Notes: a model not told the origin generated them from the letters alone. Shown: positions 8,677-17,400, counted from the stretch's first letter. The stretch is 64,000 nucleotides of DNA from Chryseobacterium polytrichastri (GCF_900142445.1 NZ_FRAV01000003.1:1-64000), one strand, 5' to 3'. Numbers and translations are program-made.

Positions 8677-8741
8677 CAAAACTAACTCTCACTAACGCCA
8701 AAACTTGACGTGTTTTGTTTATTTTAGATTCATTAATGAAT
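8677..8741 (-). promoter_or_regulatory. Promoter and palindromes upstream of the toxin-like gene
   Basis: On the minus strand TAGTTTTG (8684-8677) matches the -7 consensus. Upstream, an inverted repeat CAAAAC-N7-GTTTTG (8699-8717) supplies a TTTTG 14 bp from it. Further up is a perfect 14-bp palindrome ATTCATTAATGAAT (8728-8741). The -33 spacing is shorter than usual. The palindromes are candidate operator sites. Confidence 0.4.
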
Positions 8742-8916
8742 TTTTATTTGACAGTTTTATATGGTTGGGATTGATGACTTTGTGTATTATAGTATTTAAA
8801 CAGTGTTTTAATTTATTATTTAGATCTCAGCAATATAAAGCAAGTAGGGTAGGGTAAGTAAATTTCATAAATTTAGAATTTGGGAGTTAAATATTATTAT
8901 AAAAATTTCCATTTAT

Positions 8917-9309
8917 GGAGTTGCTAACTTTGTTAGGACACAATTCTTATACTCTTTAACTTTAAGAGTATGAAAAAGATCAGGAAAAAATTACAGTTTA
9001 GAGATTAAGATCCAAGCAGTATCTTTAAGTGAGCATCGAGGCAATATATCCTCGGTAGCTGAAGAATTGGGGATCTGTAAAGAAAGTCTAGTCAATTTGA
9101 GAAAACTTTACAAAGAAGGTAAACTTAGCAAGGAAAAACAAATATCCTCAGATCCTATAAGGGAAGAATTACTGAGGCTTCGAAAGGAACTAGAAGAAGC
9201 AAAGCTTAAACCTGACATCTTAAAAAAGGTGGTAGGCATCTTCTCCAAGAGAGACGGGTAAGATATAAATTTATCAAAGAATATGCTAGTGTGTTTCTTG
9301 TTGGGAAGT
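8917..9309 (+). mobile_element. Degenerate IS3-family element, copy 2 (left end and orfA only)
   Basis: Nearly identical to 4786-5170 in the same orientation, beginning TGGAGTTGCTAACTTTG. Identity stops at about 9309, a few codons into orfB. Together with copy 1 it brackets the toxin-like pair as direct repeats. The interval 9310-9470 shows no recognisable gene. Confidence 0.85.
8970..9261 (+). pseudogene. IS3-family transposase OrfA, frameshifted near its start
   Basis: The original ATG is followed by an extra base in the first codons (CAGGAAAAAA instead of CAGAAAAAA), causing a stop after 12 codons. The correct frame resumes downstream, with MGICKESLVNLRK through to ...[10 protein letters not shown]. 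The lesion differs from that in the copy at 4838. The two copies therefore decayed independently, or one could not be the recent parent of the other. Confidence 0.85.
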
Positions 9310-9476
9310 CTTTCTGCGTATTGTTTCTTTCCAAAAAAACTGTCATTAAACTTGAATAAAGTAAATGACGGTCAACTATTTTTAAACTTAGCTTAAACCG
9401 AACTCAAGAAATAGTTACTATCATTAGCTGAAAATTGTAAGAATAAAATTAAGATACTTTAAAGAAGATCTTTTAT

Positions 9477-9511
9477 GCGACGACTTTTGTCGTAGCGGCA
9501 GTTTAAATTTG
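9477..9511 (+). promoter_or_regulatory. Hairpin plus -7 element before the beta-helix gene
   Basis: An 8-bp imperfect stem (9477-9484 with 9489-9496, loop TTTT, one mismatch) precedes TAAATTTG at 9504-9511, a perfect -7 consensus. TTTTG in the hairpin lies 14 bp upstream of it. Transcription would start near 9517, about 58 nt before the ATG. Confidence 0.4.
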
Positions 9512-9574
9512 TAATCAGAGATCGATTGAGGAAATAAGACCAATCGAATAATTACTAAAATTTAACAATTTATT

Positions 9575-11590
9575 ATGATGATTTACACTGAAGATTTTTT
9601 CTCACCGGGAAGCAGCTATCCTGCTGATAATCTGGTGCAACTAGTAAATAGCTATTCTAAGGAGAATGTTAATTATGTAAAGTATATAGGGACTCTACCT
9701 GTAACCGATGATGGCGTCGTTTTCAGAGCCAAAGGAAATATTTTTTATGTTTTAAGCAGTTATATCTCTGGGGAGCCAGTAAATGTCAAGCAGTTCGGAG
9801 CTAAAGGGGATGGGATAAGCAATGATGCTTCCATAATCAACCATGCGATAGAAACAACATCACGTTTAAAGATGAGATTGTTTATTCCTAAAACGGATGA
9901 TTTTTATTTAATAGATCCTCAAATATTAACAGGTGATGAGGCATCCCATATGCAACCTACTGTATATGTTGGAATGCTTATTCAAAGCAATATGAATGTT
10001 TTTTCGGATGGAGCTGTTTTAAAATTAAAAGATGGAATATCTAGTGAAACCTCGTTTAAGGCTATAAGAATGTTTTTTTCCAATGATTTTTTACGTAACA
10101 TCACTATGTCGGGACTTGTTCTTGATATGAATGGACTGAATAATTTAATCAGCCCATGGGTTGAAAAATGTGATGAAACTAAAGATGAAAAAGGAAATGT
10201 AATATTGATAAATTGTAGACTTGTAAAAAAGTATAGCCAGGCTACTCAATTTCATTTTGGTTTTTCGGGAACAAAGAATGGAATAGCATCTGGGGCAGAT
10301 AACGTTCTGATAGAAAATTGTAGTTTTATTAATACTTCAGGGGTAACCTGTATTTCAATGTGTCAGTCGAATGCACAGGATGTACTATTAGGAGAAAACT
10401 GGATTATCATAAATAACCTATTTAAAAATAACGGATTAGATTCAATAGACCATTCTTCTATTTTTGGGTGGGCAAAAGGCGTAAATTGTTATAATAATAC
10501 TTTTTACAATGATGTAATGCCTGATTCAGAACATCCTGTAGGAGGTCAGGTTGCCTATGAAGTCCACGGAAGCAATCAGAATTTCTTTAATAATACTATT
10601 GAAAACTATTATCAGGGGATTTGGGTAAGTATTAACAATTCCGAGAATACAATTAAACAAATTTATATACATGATAATACATTCAAATTAGGTTGTGTAT
10701 TTGTTGACTTCTATAACGGTAATTTAGAAAAAGATTCATCTTATCCGGTAGATATAGAGAATGTTTTTATAAAATCTAATGTTGGAACAATAACAAATGC
10801 TAAGGTGAATGATGAAGTAAAACAATTTGTAAGGATTAATGCTAAAAAAGCACCATCCAATGTTTTTATTGAAAACAATACACTTATTAATGAATCTTAT
10901 GTAAAGCCATGCTCTTTCTTTTCAACAGTCTATGTAAAGGAACAGTATAGTAGCTTGAGTAATATCTTTGTAAATAATAATTCAGGGGCTAATCTGGATA
11001 TGGGATGTGTGTTTTATTGGGGGAAAGATATGGATTTTGGAAAAATCCATATCTTAAATAATTCATTTGAATATAAAAATAATATAGGTTTTGATATCAA
11101 ATGTTACGGAAATGAAACTTCTCAAAATGGAAAGGTACTTGACCTGATGGTGAGCAACATTAAATCGTTTTACTCCGATAATAATAATCGAGCAGTTATT
11201 TCAGGTGATTTTAGCTTTCCTTACCATAACATGTCATTAACAGGCTTATCTCTTGAAAATGGTAGTTTAAAAAGCAATATTAGCTCATCAAGTAATCACC
11301 TTACCGTTAATGCCGAATTAAGGATAGGATCTTTAACATCTTTTGATGGATATCCGATAACTTTCAAAGTAAATGGAACTACTTCTGATACACAGACTGT
11401 ATGTGATGCAACTATCTTAAAACAATCTCAGAGATTTTTAGTAAAAGGAGTTGTTGATAGAACAGGAAGCTGGTGTACACTAACTGACCTGAATGGAAAT
11501 CCGATTAACTCGGCTGATCCTGCACTATTAACAGACGGAACATTTGTTAATAGTATTTTTGTTATCGATAATTCTAAATTAACAGTATAG
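9575..11590 (+). CDS. Right-handed beta-helix, pectate-lyase-3/tail-spike-like protein
   Basis: 671 aa. An N-terminal segment (DGVVFRAKGNIFYVLSS) leads into VNVKQFGAKGDGISNDAS, the hallmark entry of the Pectate_lyase_3/GH28-like beta-helix also used by phage tail spikes. Long Asn/Ile-rich beta-helix coils follow (for example VLIENCSFINTSG; NVFIENNTLIN) to about residue 560, then a small C-terminal beta domain. There is no signal peptide or T9SS tail, which is odd for a polysaccharide-acting enzyme and favours a particle-associated or contractile-system spike, or loss of the export signal. No other phage gene is nearby. Substrate and catalytic residues cannot be told. Confidence 0.7.
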   Translation: MMIYTEDFFSPGSSYPADNLVQLVNSYSKENVNYVKYIGTLPVTDDGVVFRAKGNIFYVLSSYISGEPVNVKQFGAKGDGISNDASIINHAIETTSRLKMRLFIPKTDDFYLIDPQILTGDEASHMQPTVYVGMLIQSNMNVFSDGAVLKLKDGISSETSFKAIRMFFSNDFLRNITMSGLVLDMNGLNNLISPWVEKCDETKDEKGNVILINCRLVKKYSQATQFHFGFSGTKNGIASGADNVLIENCSFINTSGVTCISMCQSNAQDVLLGENWIIINNLFKNNGLDSIDHSSIFGWAKGVNCYNNTFYNDVMPDSEHPVGGQVAYEVHGSNQNFFNNTIENYYQGIWVSINNSENTIKQIYIHDNTFKLGCVFVDFYNGNLEKDSSYPVDIENVFIKSNVGTITNAKVNDEVKQFVRINAKKAPSNVFIENNTLINESYVKPCSFFSTVYVKEQYSSLSNIFVNNNSGANLDMGCVFYWGKDMDFGKIHILNNSFEYKNNIGFDIKCYGNETSQNGKVLDLMVSNIKSFYSDNNNRAVISGDFSFPYHNMSLTGLSLENGSLKSNISSSSNHLTVNAELRIGSLTSFDGYPITFKVNGTTSDTQTVCDATILKQSQRFLVKGVVDRTGSWCTLTDLNGNPINSADPALLTDGTFVNSIFVIDNSKLTV

Positions 11591-11621
11591 CAGAAACAAG
11601 ATATTTTTGTTAAAAAATATG

Positions 11622-11657
11622 AAATATGGGGAGCTATAAATGCTACCCATATTTTAT
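11622..11657 (+). terminator. Terminator after the beta-helix gene (probably bidirectional)
   Basis: AAATATGGG (11622-11630) pairs with CCCATATTT (11646-11654), with an inner AGC/GCT pairing. T-rich sequence follows on both strands, so it can also end minus-strand transcription from the small ORF at 11734-11871. Confidence 0.7.
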
Positions 11658-11733
11658 TTGAAAAATTTTAGCATTTACTTTGATAATTCACATTAGTAAT
11701 GCAAAAAGGAATTTCTTGGGAACTATGATAAAA

Positions 11734-11871
11734 TTAAAAGAAAATATCTTCAATTGCACTTAAATGAGTTTTTTTATAAGCTAAATCGAAGATATTTGTG
11801 GATAAACTCTTCTGTATAAAATCAAATATATCATTTGTTTTAACCCTAATACAGATTGCAATTTTAGACAT
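11734..11871 (-). CDS. Possible small protein of 45 aa
   Basis: Open frame from ATG at 11871 beginning MSKIAICIRVKTNDIFDFIQ and ending SAIEDIFF. The composition looks protein-like (amphipathic helices) rather than random AT-rich sequence, and a bidirectional hairpin lies just downstream. I do not recognise it; it may also be a remnant of a larger gene. Nothing else credible is seen in 11658-12118. Confidence 0.35.
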   Translation of the reverse strand: MSKIAICIRVKTNDIFDFIQKSLSTNIFDLAYKKTHLSAIEDIFF

Positions 11872-12118
11872 GGTTAATAGTAGTTTTAGTTTTAAACAAT
11901 AAAATTAACAAAATAATTAATTATTGAATAAAGTATTAAATTACATTTTTTCGTATAAAATCAATTCCACGATTTTGTATTGAGCTATATTTAGATACTA
12001 GTTTTCAAATAGAGTATCTGATAGAATTTGTTTTTTAATATGTATTAATTGATGAGAGTTGCGCAATTTTGTCTAAATCTTCCACAAAATTTTTCGGAAA
12101 ATGAACCGCTGAGGTCAC

Positions 12119-12160
12119 AAGAGGGAAAAAGCATTTTTTAAATGCTTTTTCCCTCTTTTT
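12119..12160. terminator. Strong hairpin terminator
   Basis: AAGAGGGAAAAAGCATTT pairs perfectly with its complement at 12140-12157 around a tiny loop and runs into TTTTTT on the plus strand. It lies 40 bp past the stop of the minus-strand SDR gene and can block transcription from both sides. Confidence 0.8.
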
Positions 12161-12199
12161 TATTGTTCTCAGAATATGTATTTTATTCCCTTTCAGTTT

Positions 12200-12958
12200 C
12201 TAAAAACCATACATACCACCCGAAACGGAAATCTGTTCACCCGTAATCCAAGCTGCATCATCGGAAGCTAGGAATACTGCTGCTTTCGCAATATCTGCAG
12301 GCTTTCCTCTACGGCCAAGCGGTGTTTTCTCGATAAACATCTTTTCATAATCACTTCCCGCAGTAACGCCCGCACTGGATGCACCTTCTGTATCGGTAGC
12401 GCCTGGCAAAATAGAATTGATGCGTATATTTTTAGCACCCAATTCTTTCGACAATGCAACGGTAAAAGCATCTATTGCAGCCTTGGTTGAAGAATATAGA
12501 GATGCATTGGGAAGCGGAGATTTACTTGCGCCCGAACTGATATTGATAATGTTTCCACCTTTTTCACCAAAAAGTTTCAGAGCCGACTGGATGGTTAATA
12601 TAGTTCCCAATACATTAACATTAAAACTTTTGTGGAAATCCTCTACCGAAATTTGTTCAATAGCTGCATATCCCTGAGATACCGCATTATTTACTAAAAT
12701 GTCCAGTGTTCCGAAAGCTTTTTTGGTTTCTTCAAACAATCGGCTTACATCTGCTTCATTGGATACATCAGCCTGCACAGCTATTGCTACACCACCATTA
12801 TTGGTAATTATCTTTACTACGTTATCTGCAGTTTCTTTGCTTGAAGCATAATTTACTACAACCTTTGCACCTTCGTGGGCGAAGTATTTTGCAATCGCTG
12901 CACCTATTCCTTTTGAAGCACCGGTAACAATGGCTACCTTGTTTTCTAATTTACTCAT
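12200..12958 (-). CDS. SDR family oxidoreductase
   Basis: 252 aa, the normal length for a classical short-chain dehydrogenase. Visible: the TGASKGIG cofactor motif (12-19), NNAV in place of NNAG (90-93), catalytic Ser142, and YSSTK with Tyr155 and Lys159. It ends GGMYGF. These enzymes use NAD(P)H to interconvert hydroxyl and carbonyl groups; the substrate is unknown. A CAACTTTG box about 55-60 bp upstream may be the -7 element. The inverted repeat at 13071-13082 and a Crp/Fnr gene upstream suggest regulation by that protein. The ATG is supported by alignment with other SDR starts (MSKLENKVAIVTG). Confidence 0.92.
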   Translation of the reverse strand: MSKLENKVAIVTGASKGIGAAIAKYFAHEGAKVVVNYASSKETADNVVKIITNNGGVAIAVQADVSNEADVSRLFEETKKAFGTLDILVNNAVSQGYAAIEQISVEDFHKSFNVNVLGTILTIQSALKLFGEKGGNIINISSGASKSPLPNASLYSSTKAAIDAFTVALSKELGAKNIRINSILPGATDTEGASSAGVTAGSDYEKMFIEKTPLGRRGKPADIAKAAVFLASDDAAWITGEQISVSGGMYGF

Positions 12959-13070
12959 GATTTCTACTATTAATTGTTTTGAAATTCCTCAGATTTTTTT
13001 AGTTCTGAAGTACATGCAAAGTTGGTGCATCAAAACGAACTGAAAGTTGATATTAATCATTGATGACAGG

Positions 13071-13082
13071 TGACAAATGTCA
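13071..13082. promoter_or_regulatory. Candidate Crp/Fnr-type operator upstream of the SDR gene
   Basis: TGACA-AA-TGTCA is an inverted repeat preceded by a third half-site (TGACAGG at 13064). It lies about 45-50 bp upstream of the probable -7 box of the SDR gene, a distance used by class I Crp activation. The adjacent gene at 13386 encodes a Crp/Fnr-family protein. The rest of 12959-13385 shows no gene. Confidence 0.4.
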
Positions 13083-13385
13083 ATTAAAACCGATGATGTA
13101 AATCAAATAAACAAATTAAATCGCTGTAAAATAGGAGTTTATGGAAAATGTAAAAGTCGGAAATTTAGAATGGTGTAGAATAGAAAAAGGGTAATCTCTG
13201 TTATTAAATATTTTTTAATTAGTTAAAAGATGTAAGTTGGAACAAATAGAATTGAGATATTAGGGAGAACAGGTTCTGCAGATTCAGATATTCATTAATA
13301 CGATGTTTACGTTACATGAAATGAAGATCTTCGTTGGCTCATCTTAAAAGTTGTAATAGGTTAACGAAGCTTTACGAAAAGGAAT

Positions 13386-13970
13386 TTATTTTAAAGCGTT
13401 TTTCTTGATTCTACTCAAAGTTTCAGATGTTAATCCCAGATAAGAAGCGATCATATTTTGTGGAAACCGCTGTAGAAAATAAGGATAAACCCTAAGCAGC
13501 TCTTCATAACGCTCTTCAGCCGAATGATTTATAGCCTGCATTCTTTTCTGTGCTGCAATTGTGTTGTTTTGATTGATGATGCTCGACATCGCTGAAAAGG
13601 CAGGGATATGTTTGAGGAATTCCTCAATTTCCGCGTTTGTTGTTTGCAGAATCTCCAGTTCCTCCAGCGCTTCAATATGATAGTGGCTCGGTGTCAATCG
13701 GTAAAAGCTTTCAAAATCTGTGAGCCACCAATTTTCTACAGACAATCTCAATATATTTTCATGCCCTTTTTCGTCTACTGTGTAGGTCTTGGCAGATCCT
13801 TTTACAATAAACGCAATAAATTTGCACACATCACCTTCCTGTAAAAAATATTGCCGTTTTCGAAGTTTTCTAGGTTTAAAATGCGCTGTCAGCAAAAGCT
13901 TATCATCTTCTGACAGTATTTTGCCTGATATTTCTTGAATGTAATCGAAAAACATTTCAAAATTGGACAT
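13386..13970 (-). CDS. Crp/Fnr family transcriptional regulator
   Basis: 194 aa. An N-terminal cyclic-nucleotide-binding-like beta-roll (FLQEGDVCKFIAFIVKGSAK) is followed by a long dimer helix and a C-terminal helix-turn-helix (MIASYLGLTSETLSRIKK) of the type common in Bacteroidota. The residues that would define cAMP binding are not conserved in an obvious way, so the ligand is open. It is transcribed toward the SDR gene with a 427-bp gap containing the candidate site at 13071. Probably a separate transcript. Confidence 0.88.
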   Translation of the reverse strand: MSNFEMFFDYIQEISGKILSEDDKLLLTAHFKPRKLRKRQYFLQEGDVCKFIAFIVKGSAKTYTVDEKGHENILRLSVENWWLTDFESFYRLTPSHYHIEALEELEILQTTNAEIEEFLKHIPAFSAMSSIINQNNTIAAQKRMQAINHSAEERYEELLRVYPYFLQRFPQNMIASYLGLTSETLSRIKKNALK

Positions 13971-14215
13971 TGTAAAAGTAACTTAGAGACCTGCAATTTA
14001 CTCAATTTATAACATATCTCAAAGATGCAGATAACAGGTATTCTCGATAGATCTTCATCAAGAGATTGGATAGAGGATTTTGTAGGGAGTTTGTCCAAAA
14101 TTTGTTATGGGGTCATTATTGGAGTTTTTATCTGTTGACAGAATTAGTTTGCTGATGTACAAAAATCCTAAATTTAGCCTTTTACCCAATCTATCCAAAT
14201 GTCTCTCAGCGGTAG

Positions 14216-15664
14216 TTATTTCATTAGTAATTTATATTTTAATTTAGCATCATTGTCTTCTGGCTCTTTTTCAAGATATAACTTTAGATATTCAATCGCT
14301 TGTTTTTTTTGACCTGAAACCCGATATGCTTCACTTATATAATAATAGGCATAAGTTGAGTTTGGAAAAAATTGAATATTTACTTTAAATAAATCTATTG
14401 CCTGATTGGTCTTTTTTTCGAACAATAGCTTATAACCATATCTTTCAATAAGATTTTCTCTTAATGAATATTTCTTTGAATTTTGTTCTATTGTCTTAAT
14501 GCCGGCTTCATACCCTTTGTTGTATATGGTCTTAATTATATCTTTAGTGTAAAAAAAATTGTCAATTGATGGTGCTGAACCCACTAATTGTTTTTTAATT
14601 AGATTACTCACTTCCCAATAATTTTCTACTTCACTATTTGTTAGAATAACAACAGTGTAGCCCAAATCAGGATAAATCATTAGTTCACATGCAATACCAT
14701 CGTGTCCACCGGTATGTCCGATAATGCGGTGCCCGTTTATAGTGTTTTCTTCAAACCCATAGCCATACATTCCTTCTCTATACTTCACTTTGCCTGATGT
14801 ACAAAGAGTTGCACTCTCTTTGCTAAGTAAAATATTGTTTTGTAAAGCATTGGCAAAACTCAACAAATCATCAACTGTTGAATAGCCACCACCGGCAGGA
14901 GTTCCTTTTGCTAAATTTGAGAAAATATTATTTTTCCATTGCCCTGGTTCTTCCAATGACATTGTATAGCCAGTCGCTAAATTGGGAATAGCATTATCCA
15001 ATTCGTAAGCATCAGTATTAATCATTTTTGCAGGTTTATAGATATGGTCTTTTACGAAATCAAAATAATTTTGACCCGACACCTTTTCAATAATTAATCC
15101 TAAAACGATATATCCGGAATTGCTATACAAGAAGTCGCTACCCGGAGTAAAGGCCGGTTTTTTATTAACAAACAATGGAAGGTAGTCAGAAACTGTTTTG
15201 AAGTTTACTTTTGCAAGCTTGTCGTATTCCTCCCAAAAGCTGGACATTCCTGAAGTGTGCGTTAATAATTGATGGATTGTTACAGAGTCAGCAATGGTTT
15301 TATTAGGATAATCCAAAAGATATTGGCCTACTTTATCTTGAAGCGAAATTTTACCAGATTCCACCAATTGCATAATAGCCATTGCTGTGAACATCTTGTT
15401 GATAGAAGCTAAATTAAATTTTGTGTCCTGTTTATTTTTAATACGGTCCGGCAAATTGGCAAAACCAAATGCTTCTCTATATATCGGTTTGCCATTTTTT
15501 GCAATAAGAACGACACCACTTAAGTTATTTTCTTTTTCAAGCTTTTTTAAGTGCAAGCTTATTGGATTAACTATACTTCCTAAATTTTGTGACTGGACCA
15601 CAATAGGTTGCAAAATAGCTGTGAAGAAGATAGTTGTAATAAAATATATTTGACGGGTTGTCAT
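14216..15664 (-). CDS. Serine hydrolase (class C beta-lactamase-like) with TPR tail
   Basis: 482 aa with a signal peptide (MTTRQIYFITTIFFTAIL...VVQS). The beta-lactamase/PBP4-like fold is marked by S-x-x-K at Ser87-Lys90 (ASINK), YSN at 180-182, and HTGG near residue 317. Residues 410-480 form TPR-like helices (TYAYYYISEAYRVSGQ). Such proteins act in the periplasm on peptides, esters or peptidoglycan fragments; true beta-lactamase activity is uncertain. Minus-strand TACTTTTG at 15698-15691 is a likely -7 element. The AraC gene behind it is probably its regulator or neighbour. Confidence 0.85.
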   Translation of the reverse strand: MTTRQIYFITTIFFTAILQPIVVQSQNLGSIVNPISLHLKKLEKENNLSGVVLIAKNGKPIYREAFGFANLPDRIKNKQDTKFNLASINKMFTAMAIMQLVESGKISLQDKVGQYLLDYPNKTIADSVTIHQLLTHTSGMSSFWEEYDKLAKVNFKTVSDYLPLFVNKKPAFTPGSDFLYSNSGYIVLGLIIEKVSGQNYFDFVKDHIYKPAKMINTDAYELDNAIPNLATGYTMSLEEPGQWKNNIFSNLAKGTPAGGGYSTVDDLLSFANALQNNILLSKESATLCTSGKVKYREGMYGYGFEENTINGHRIIGHTGGHDGIACELMIYPDLGYTVVILTNSEVENYWEVSNLIKKQLVGSAPSIDNFFYTKDIIKTIYNKGYEAGIKTIEQNSKKYSLRENLIERYGYKLLFEKKTNQAIDLFKVNIQFFPNSTYAYYYISEAYRVSGQKKQAIEYLKLYLEKEPEDNDAKLKYKLLMK

Positions 15665-15739
15665 ATGGGTATCTTTTTATGATGAAGTGACAAAAGTACT
15701 TTAATCATAAAAGAAAAAATTGTACAAACGTAAACCCAA

Positions 15740-16573
15740 CTATAAAAATAGCCAGCGAATTTGTTTTCTTTCTAGCGCAGTCGTTTTTTCAAAAAAAACC
15801 TTAGGAGAAAATCCGGTCACTGATTTGAACTCCCTTGTCATATGAGACTGGTCAAAATAATCAACACTATATGCAATATCTGTTAAGTTGTTTCTTGCAT
15901 TATTAGATGAGTATTTATTAACCGCATTTCTAAATCTTAGTATCTTTTTGAATTGAGATGGTGTTTTGCAGATATGTCTGCCAAAGTGTTTGTTTAAAGT
16001 TGTACGTGAAATAGCATTTTTTTCGCATAGTTCTGTAATTGTTAAAGCATTATTTTCTTCATACATCATTTCAGACAAAATAGTTTCAAGGAAATTATGC
16101 TCAAATCCTATTAATTTGGATAACCAATAGCCTTCAACAGCTTGAATTTTTTCTGTGTCATTTTGCAAAGAAAGAATTTTAATCATAGATTTTCTATAAT
16201 CTTCAAAAGGTGAAAATTCAGAAAAGTTTGAACTGTTGTAATGGTTTAAGTCGTGTTCCAAAAATGAATTAATAGCTAGCGGTTTAAAATAGATTGTAAC
16301 TTCGTTTATTTTCCCCTCGTATTCGACATAGACGGGCTTATTGAAATTAGACACCAAATTTGTTTCAACCTCATTGTTATCGCATTGCTGAATTATTAAT
16401 TTATTTCCTTTAGTAATCGATTTTGATTTTTCGCTGATTGATACAATGGTAAAAATAGTTGGGAAGGTGATGTATTTGGCGGGTTTTTCTTCAGAGGTAT
16501 GGGTGAGTATATAAATACTCTCGATGTATTTTTTAAGTAAAGGATTTGAAGGGGAATACACTTTTATTTTCAT
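15740..16573 (-). CDS. AraC family transcriptional regulator
   Basis: 277 aa. The N-terminal half is a ligand-sensing domain resembling the DUF6597 type seen in Bacteroidota AraC proteins. The C-terminal 100 residues have two helix-turn-helices (ITELCEKNAISRTTLNKHFG; LTDIAYSVDYFDQSHMTREF) and the signature GFSPKVFFEK. It is oriented toward the serine hydrolase with a 75-bp gap, so the two may form a unit. Ligand unknown. Confidence 0.9.
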   Translation of the reverse strand: MKIKVYSPSNPLLKKYIESIYILTHTSEEKPAKYITFPTIFTIVSISEKSKSITKGNKLIIQQCDNNEVETNLVSNFNKPVYVEYEGKINEVTIYFKPLAINSFLEHDLNHYNSSNFSEFSPFEDYRKSMIKILSLQNDTEKIQAVEGYWLSKLIGFEHNFLETILSEMMYEENNALTITELCEKNAISRTTLNKHFGRHICKTPSQFKKILRFRNAVNKYSSNNARNNLTDIAYSVDYFDQSHMTREFKSVTGFSPKVFFEKTTALERKQIRWLFL

Positions 16574-16753
16574 GGATTGTAATTGGGAGTTAGAGCCTAA
16601 CTAAATGTTTATATACATATTTGACTAAAATTAGATTCACTTGCTGCTAATGAGCGTTTTAATTTATTCGAAGAGAATACCTTGAGGCTTGCCACGGGGT
16701 CAAAAGAGGAAAAGTTTGAAAAATAGATCGTTTTGTAAGATTTAATTATTTTT

Positions 16754-16818
16754 TAGTTCGTTAATTAGTTCCGGAACTGGAAGCGTTCAGCTCCTACAGC
16801 TTTGTTTTTAACGAACTA
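16754..16818. repeat. Cruciform-prone inverted repeat beside the serine recombinase gene
   Basis: TAGTTCGTTAA (16754-16764) is repeated inverted at 16808-16818. The 43-bp interior holds a perfect 12-bp palindrome AGTTCCGGAACT (16767-16778) and an AGCT-N5-AGCT pair. It lies 21 bp past the recombinase stop codon. It could be a terminator-like structure, a recombination site, or the end of an inserted element. Confidence 0.55.
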
Positions 16819-16839
16819 TTATTTATCATTATATCATTT

Positions 16840-17400
16840 TTAAGATCTAATTATTTTATAAAAAGTTGTTTTACTTCCAATATCAAATGCTTTCATTATT
16901 TTTTCAATTGGAACCTTTTTACTATTATATGATTCTTTTACTAAAGGTGCAATCTCCTTATGTTTTTCTGTCAATCCTTTTGGTCTACCACCTTTTTTTC
17001 CTCTTGCTCTCGCTGACTTTAGCCCCGCATTAGTTCGCTCAATTAATACATTTCTTTCATGCTCAGCCAAAACACAAAATATTTGAAAAATTAGTTTTCC
17101 ACTGGCGGAACTTGTATCAATATTTTCAGAAAGTGATTTGAAATGTACTCCTTTTTCGTTCAGTTCATTAACAAACTGAATTAAGCCAACCGTATTTCGT
17201 CCAATTCTGTCTAATCTCCACACCGTTAAAGTGTCTCCTTTCCGTATAAAATTAATAAGTTGATTTAGCTGTGGTTTTTCGGTTTTTACACCGCTTACTT
17301 TGTCAACAAAAATTTTTTCTATTCCTATATTTTTAAAAGCATCAGTTTGTAAATCTAAATTTTGTTCAAACTTGCTTACTCTTGCATAGCCAATTAACAT
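16840..17400 (-). CDS. Serine recombinase (resolvase/invertase family)
   Basis: 186 aa, the usual length of small resolvases. The catalytic domain opens with GYARVSKFEQNLDLQ (nucleophile Ser9), includes VWRLDRIGRN (Arg62/65/68) and the long E helix (LAEHERNVLIERTNAGLK). A short Hin-type DNA-binding helix-turn-helix closes it. It would cut and rejoin DNA at paired crossover sites. No transposase or integrase genes are adjacent, so it may be the relic of a transposon or act on a local invertible site. Confidence 0.92.
   Translation of the reverse strand: MLIGYARVSKFEQNLDLQTDAFKNIGIEKIFVDKVSGVKTEKPQLNQLINFIRKGDTLTVWRLDRIGRNTVGLIQFVNELNEKGVHFKSLSENIDTSSASGKLIFQIFCVLAEHERNVLIERTNAGLKSARARGKKGGRPKGLTEKHKEIAPLVKESYNSKKVPIEKIMKAFDIGSKTTFYKIIRS

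Noticed and set aside
9575..11590. Prophage
   Set aside because: Only one spike-like gene; no capsid, terminase, tail or integrase genes are seen.
16754..16818. Integron attC site
   Set aside because: Size and palindromic shape are suggestive, but the outer arms begin GTT and end AAC, the reverse of the RYYYAAC...GTTRRRY order, and there is no integrase.
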